Part shown: piece by piece, positions 62,840-64,000 of the stretch
How positions within the stretch are numbered: the stretch's first letter is position 1
Layout of the letters: each line of letters starts with the position of its first letter
Origin: Corynebacterium sp. CNJ-954
GTDB lineage: Bacteria; Actinomycetota; Actinomycetes; Mycobacteriales; Mycobacteriaceae
DNA: 64,000 bases
Direction: 5' to 3'
Assembly (NCBI RefSeq): GCF_001942345.1
Contig: NZ_MKKI01000011.1
Span: 248,001-312,000 of the forward strand
Notes under the pieces: generated by a model
Database searches by the model: none
What the model was told of the DNA's origin: nothing
The model's input: only the letters and a program-made list of their open reading frames with translations
Translations under genes and position numbers: made by a program

Positions 62840-64000
62840 CTACTTCTTGCGGGAGACGGTGATCTGGGACTGATCGAGATCTTCGTCGGCCAGAGCCTGA
62901 GCCTCGGGCTCGTTGATGACCGGGGTTCCGTCGGTGGACTGGAAACCGCGCTTGAACTCGTCGGTGGCGGACACGAGGGTCTTCTTCGAGTCGTCCGACA
63001 GCGGGGTGCCGCCGTTGATCTGCTCGTAGACCCCCGCGTTGTTGGCGTGCAGGTACTCCCACAGCTCAGCCTCGAAGCGGCGGACGTCCTCGACGGCAAC
63101 CGAGTCGAACTCGCCCTCGCCCGCGAGGAAGATGGAGACCATCTGGTCCTCGACAGCCTGCGGTTCGGTCTCGCGCTGCTTCAACAGCTCGACGAGACGC
63201 TCGCCACGCTCCAGCTGAGCCTTGGAGTACTCGTCCAGGTCGGACGCGAAGGCCGCGAAAGCCTCGAGGTCGCGGTAAGCGGCGAGGTCCAGTCGCAGGT
63301 TACCTGCGACCTTCTTCATGCCCTTCGTCTGGGCGTCGCCACCGACACGTGAGACGGAGACACCGACGTTGATGGCAGGACGAACGCCCTGGTTGAACAG
63401 GTCGGACTCCAGGAAGACCTGTCCGTCGGTGATAGAGATGACGTTGGTGGGGATGAACGCTCCGACGTCATTGGCCTTGGTCTCGATAATCGGCAGAGCG
63501 GTCATCGAACCGGCGCCTTCCTCGTCGGACAGCTTCGCTGCACGCTCCAGCAGACGGGAGTGGAGGTAGAAGACGTCACCCGGGTATGCTTCGCGGCCCG
63601 GCGGGCGGCGCAGCAGCAGGGAGATGGCTCGGTAGGCCTCAGCCTGCTTGGTCAGGTCATCGAAGATGATGAGGACATGCTTGCCCTCGTACATCCACTG
63701 CTGACCCAGGGCCGCGCCGGCGAACGGTGCGAGCCACTTGAAGCCGGCGGAGTCGGAGGCCGGGGCTGCCACGATGGTCGTGTAGTCCAGGGCGCCCTGC
63801 TCCTCCAGGGTCTGACGCAGCGAGGCGATGGTCGAGCCCTTCTGGCCGATCGCGACGTAGATGCAACGCACCTGCTTCGTCGGATCCCCGGACTCCCAGT
63901 TCTCACGCTGGTTCAGGATGGTGTCGATGCAGACGGAGGTCTTGCCCGTCTTACGGTCGCCGATGATCAGCTGACGCTGACCGCGGCCGATCGGGGTCAT
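62840..64000 (-). CDS. atpA: ATP synthase F1 alpha subunit, 5' part outside the window
   Basis: The C-terminal 386 residues of the regulatory alpha subunit are present. They begin at [20 protein letters not shown], whose P-loop is normally near residue 170, so about 160 residues lie beyond base 64000. The alpha signature [17 protein letters not shown] is visible. The ATG at the very edge is internal. Confidence 0.98.
   Translation of the reverse strand: MTPIGRGQRQLIIGDRKTGKTSVCIDTILNQRENWESGDPTKQVRCIYVAIGQKGSTIASLRQTLEEQGALDYTTIVAAPASDSAGFKWLAPFAGAALGQQWMYEGKHVLIIFDDLTKQAEAYRAISLLLRRPPGREAYPGDVFYLHSRLLERAAKLSDEEGAGSMTALPIIETKANDVGAFIPTNVISITDGQVFLESDLFNQGVRPAINVGVSVSRVGGDAQTKGMKKVAGNLRLDLAAYRDLEAFAAFASDLDEYSKAQLERGERLVELLKQRETEPQAVEDQMVSIFLAGEGEFDSVAVEDVRRFEAELWEYLHANNAGVYEQINGGTPLSDDSKKTLVSATDEFKRGFQSTDGTPVINEPEAQALADEDLDQSQITVSRKK

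Overview
The window is high-GC actinobacterial DNA with the gene content and order of a Corynebacterium chromosome. The block ilvC-ilvN-ilvB / MscCG-type channel / PH-domain protein / ilvD, then lysG-lysE, gatB, pfkA, gatA-gatC, an ACT-domain protein, ligA, mnmA, a cysteine desulfurase, etfBA, nucS and the atp operon is, from memory, the C. glutamicum arrangement read in reverse. IlvB and the channel resemble their C. glutamicum counterparts closely. I see no tRNA or rRNA gene and no CRISPR array. The species is not C. glutamicum itself: it has pntAB, a long IlvA with two ACT domains, a MhuD-type heme-degrading protein and several accessory transporters that I do not expect at these places.

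Layout. 1-1017: end of a tyrosine recombinase, probably the edge of an integrated element lying to the left. 1-10 kb: branched-chain amino acid genes ilvBNC (minus) and ilvD (plus) around a mechanosensitive channel of the glutamate-exporter type. 9-18.6 kb: accessory block with an SDR, a UvrA paralogue, a tctCBA tricarboxylate-type transporter and a TetR-controlled drug-efflux ABC pair. 18.5-31.7 kb: lysine exporter lysE and its regulator lysG, a DoxX-like protein, a Xi-class GST, transhydrogenase pntAB, gatB, a BASS transporter, pfkA and an MFS pump. 31.7-36.8 kb: NUDIX hydrolase, a two-protein exporter-fold ABC system and a TetR regulator. 36.8-48.9 kb: gatCA, ACT protein, two LolA-like paralogues, ilvA, an exonuclease, a small unannotated peptide gene, ligA, mhuD, a MetE-like protein and mnmA. 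49-64 kb: cysteine desulfurase, Na+/H+ antiporter, etfBA, methyltransferase, NUDIX, ABC ATPase, CnoX-like protein, zinc-ribbon protein, nucS, DUF2550 protein and atpC-D-G-A (atpA cut by the window end).

How the genes fit together. ilvA, ilvBN, ilvC and ilvD supply all the dedicated early steps of isoleucine and valine synthesis, and pntAB could supply NADPH. Amino acid efflux is represented by LysE and the MscCG-type channel. gatC, gatA and gatB together make the Glu-tRNA amidotransferase but lie in two separate places.

Two themes run through the window. (1) Regulation: many start codons sit 6-9 nt after a TANNNT -10 box, which implies leaderless mRNAs. The clearest regulatory device is a candidate attenuator upstream of ilvB, with a promoter, a leaderless 12-residue leader peptide containing Leu-Ile-Leu-Val, and mutually exclusive RNA pairings. 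(2) Sequence quality: tctA (three times), the DoxX gene, a LolA-like gene, ligA and nhaP each carry one-base indels in or beside short G/C runs. Since ligA is normally essential, I read these mainly as sequencing errors and not as true pseudogenes.
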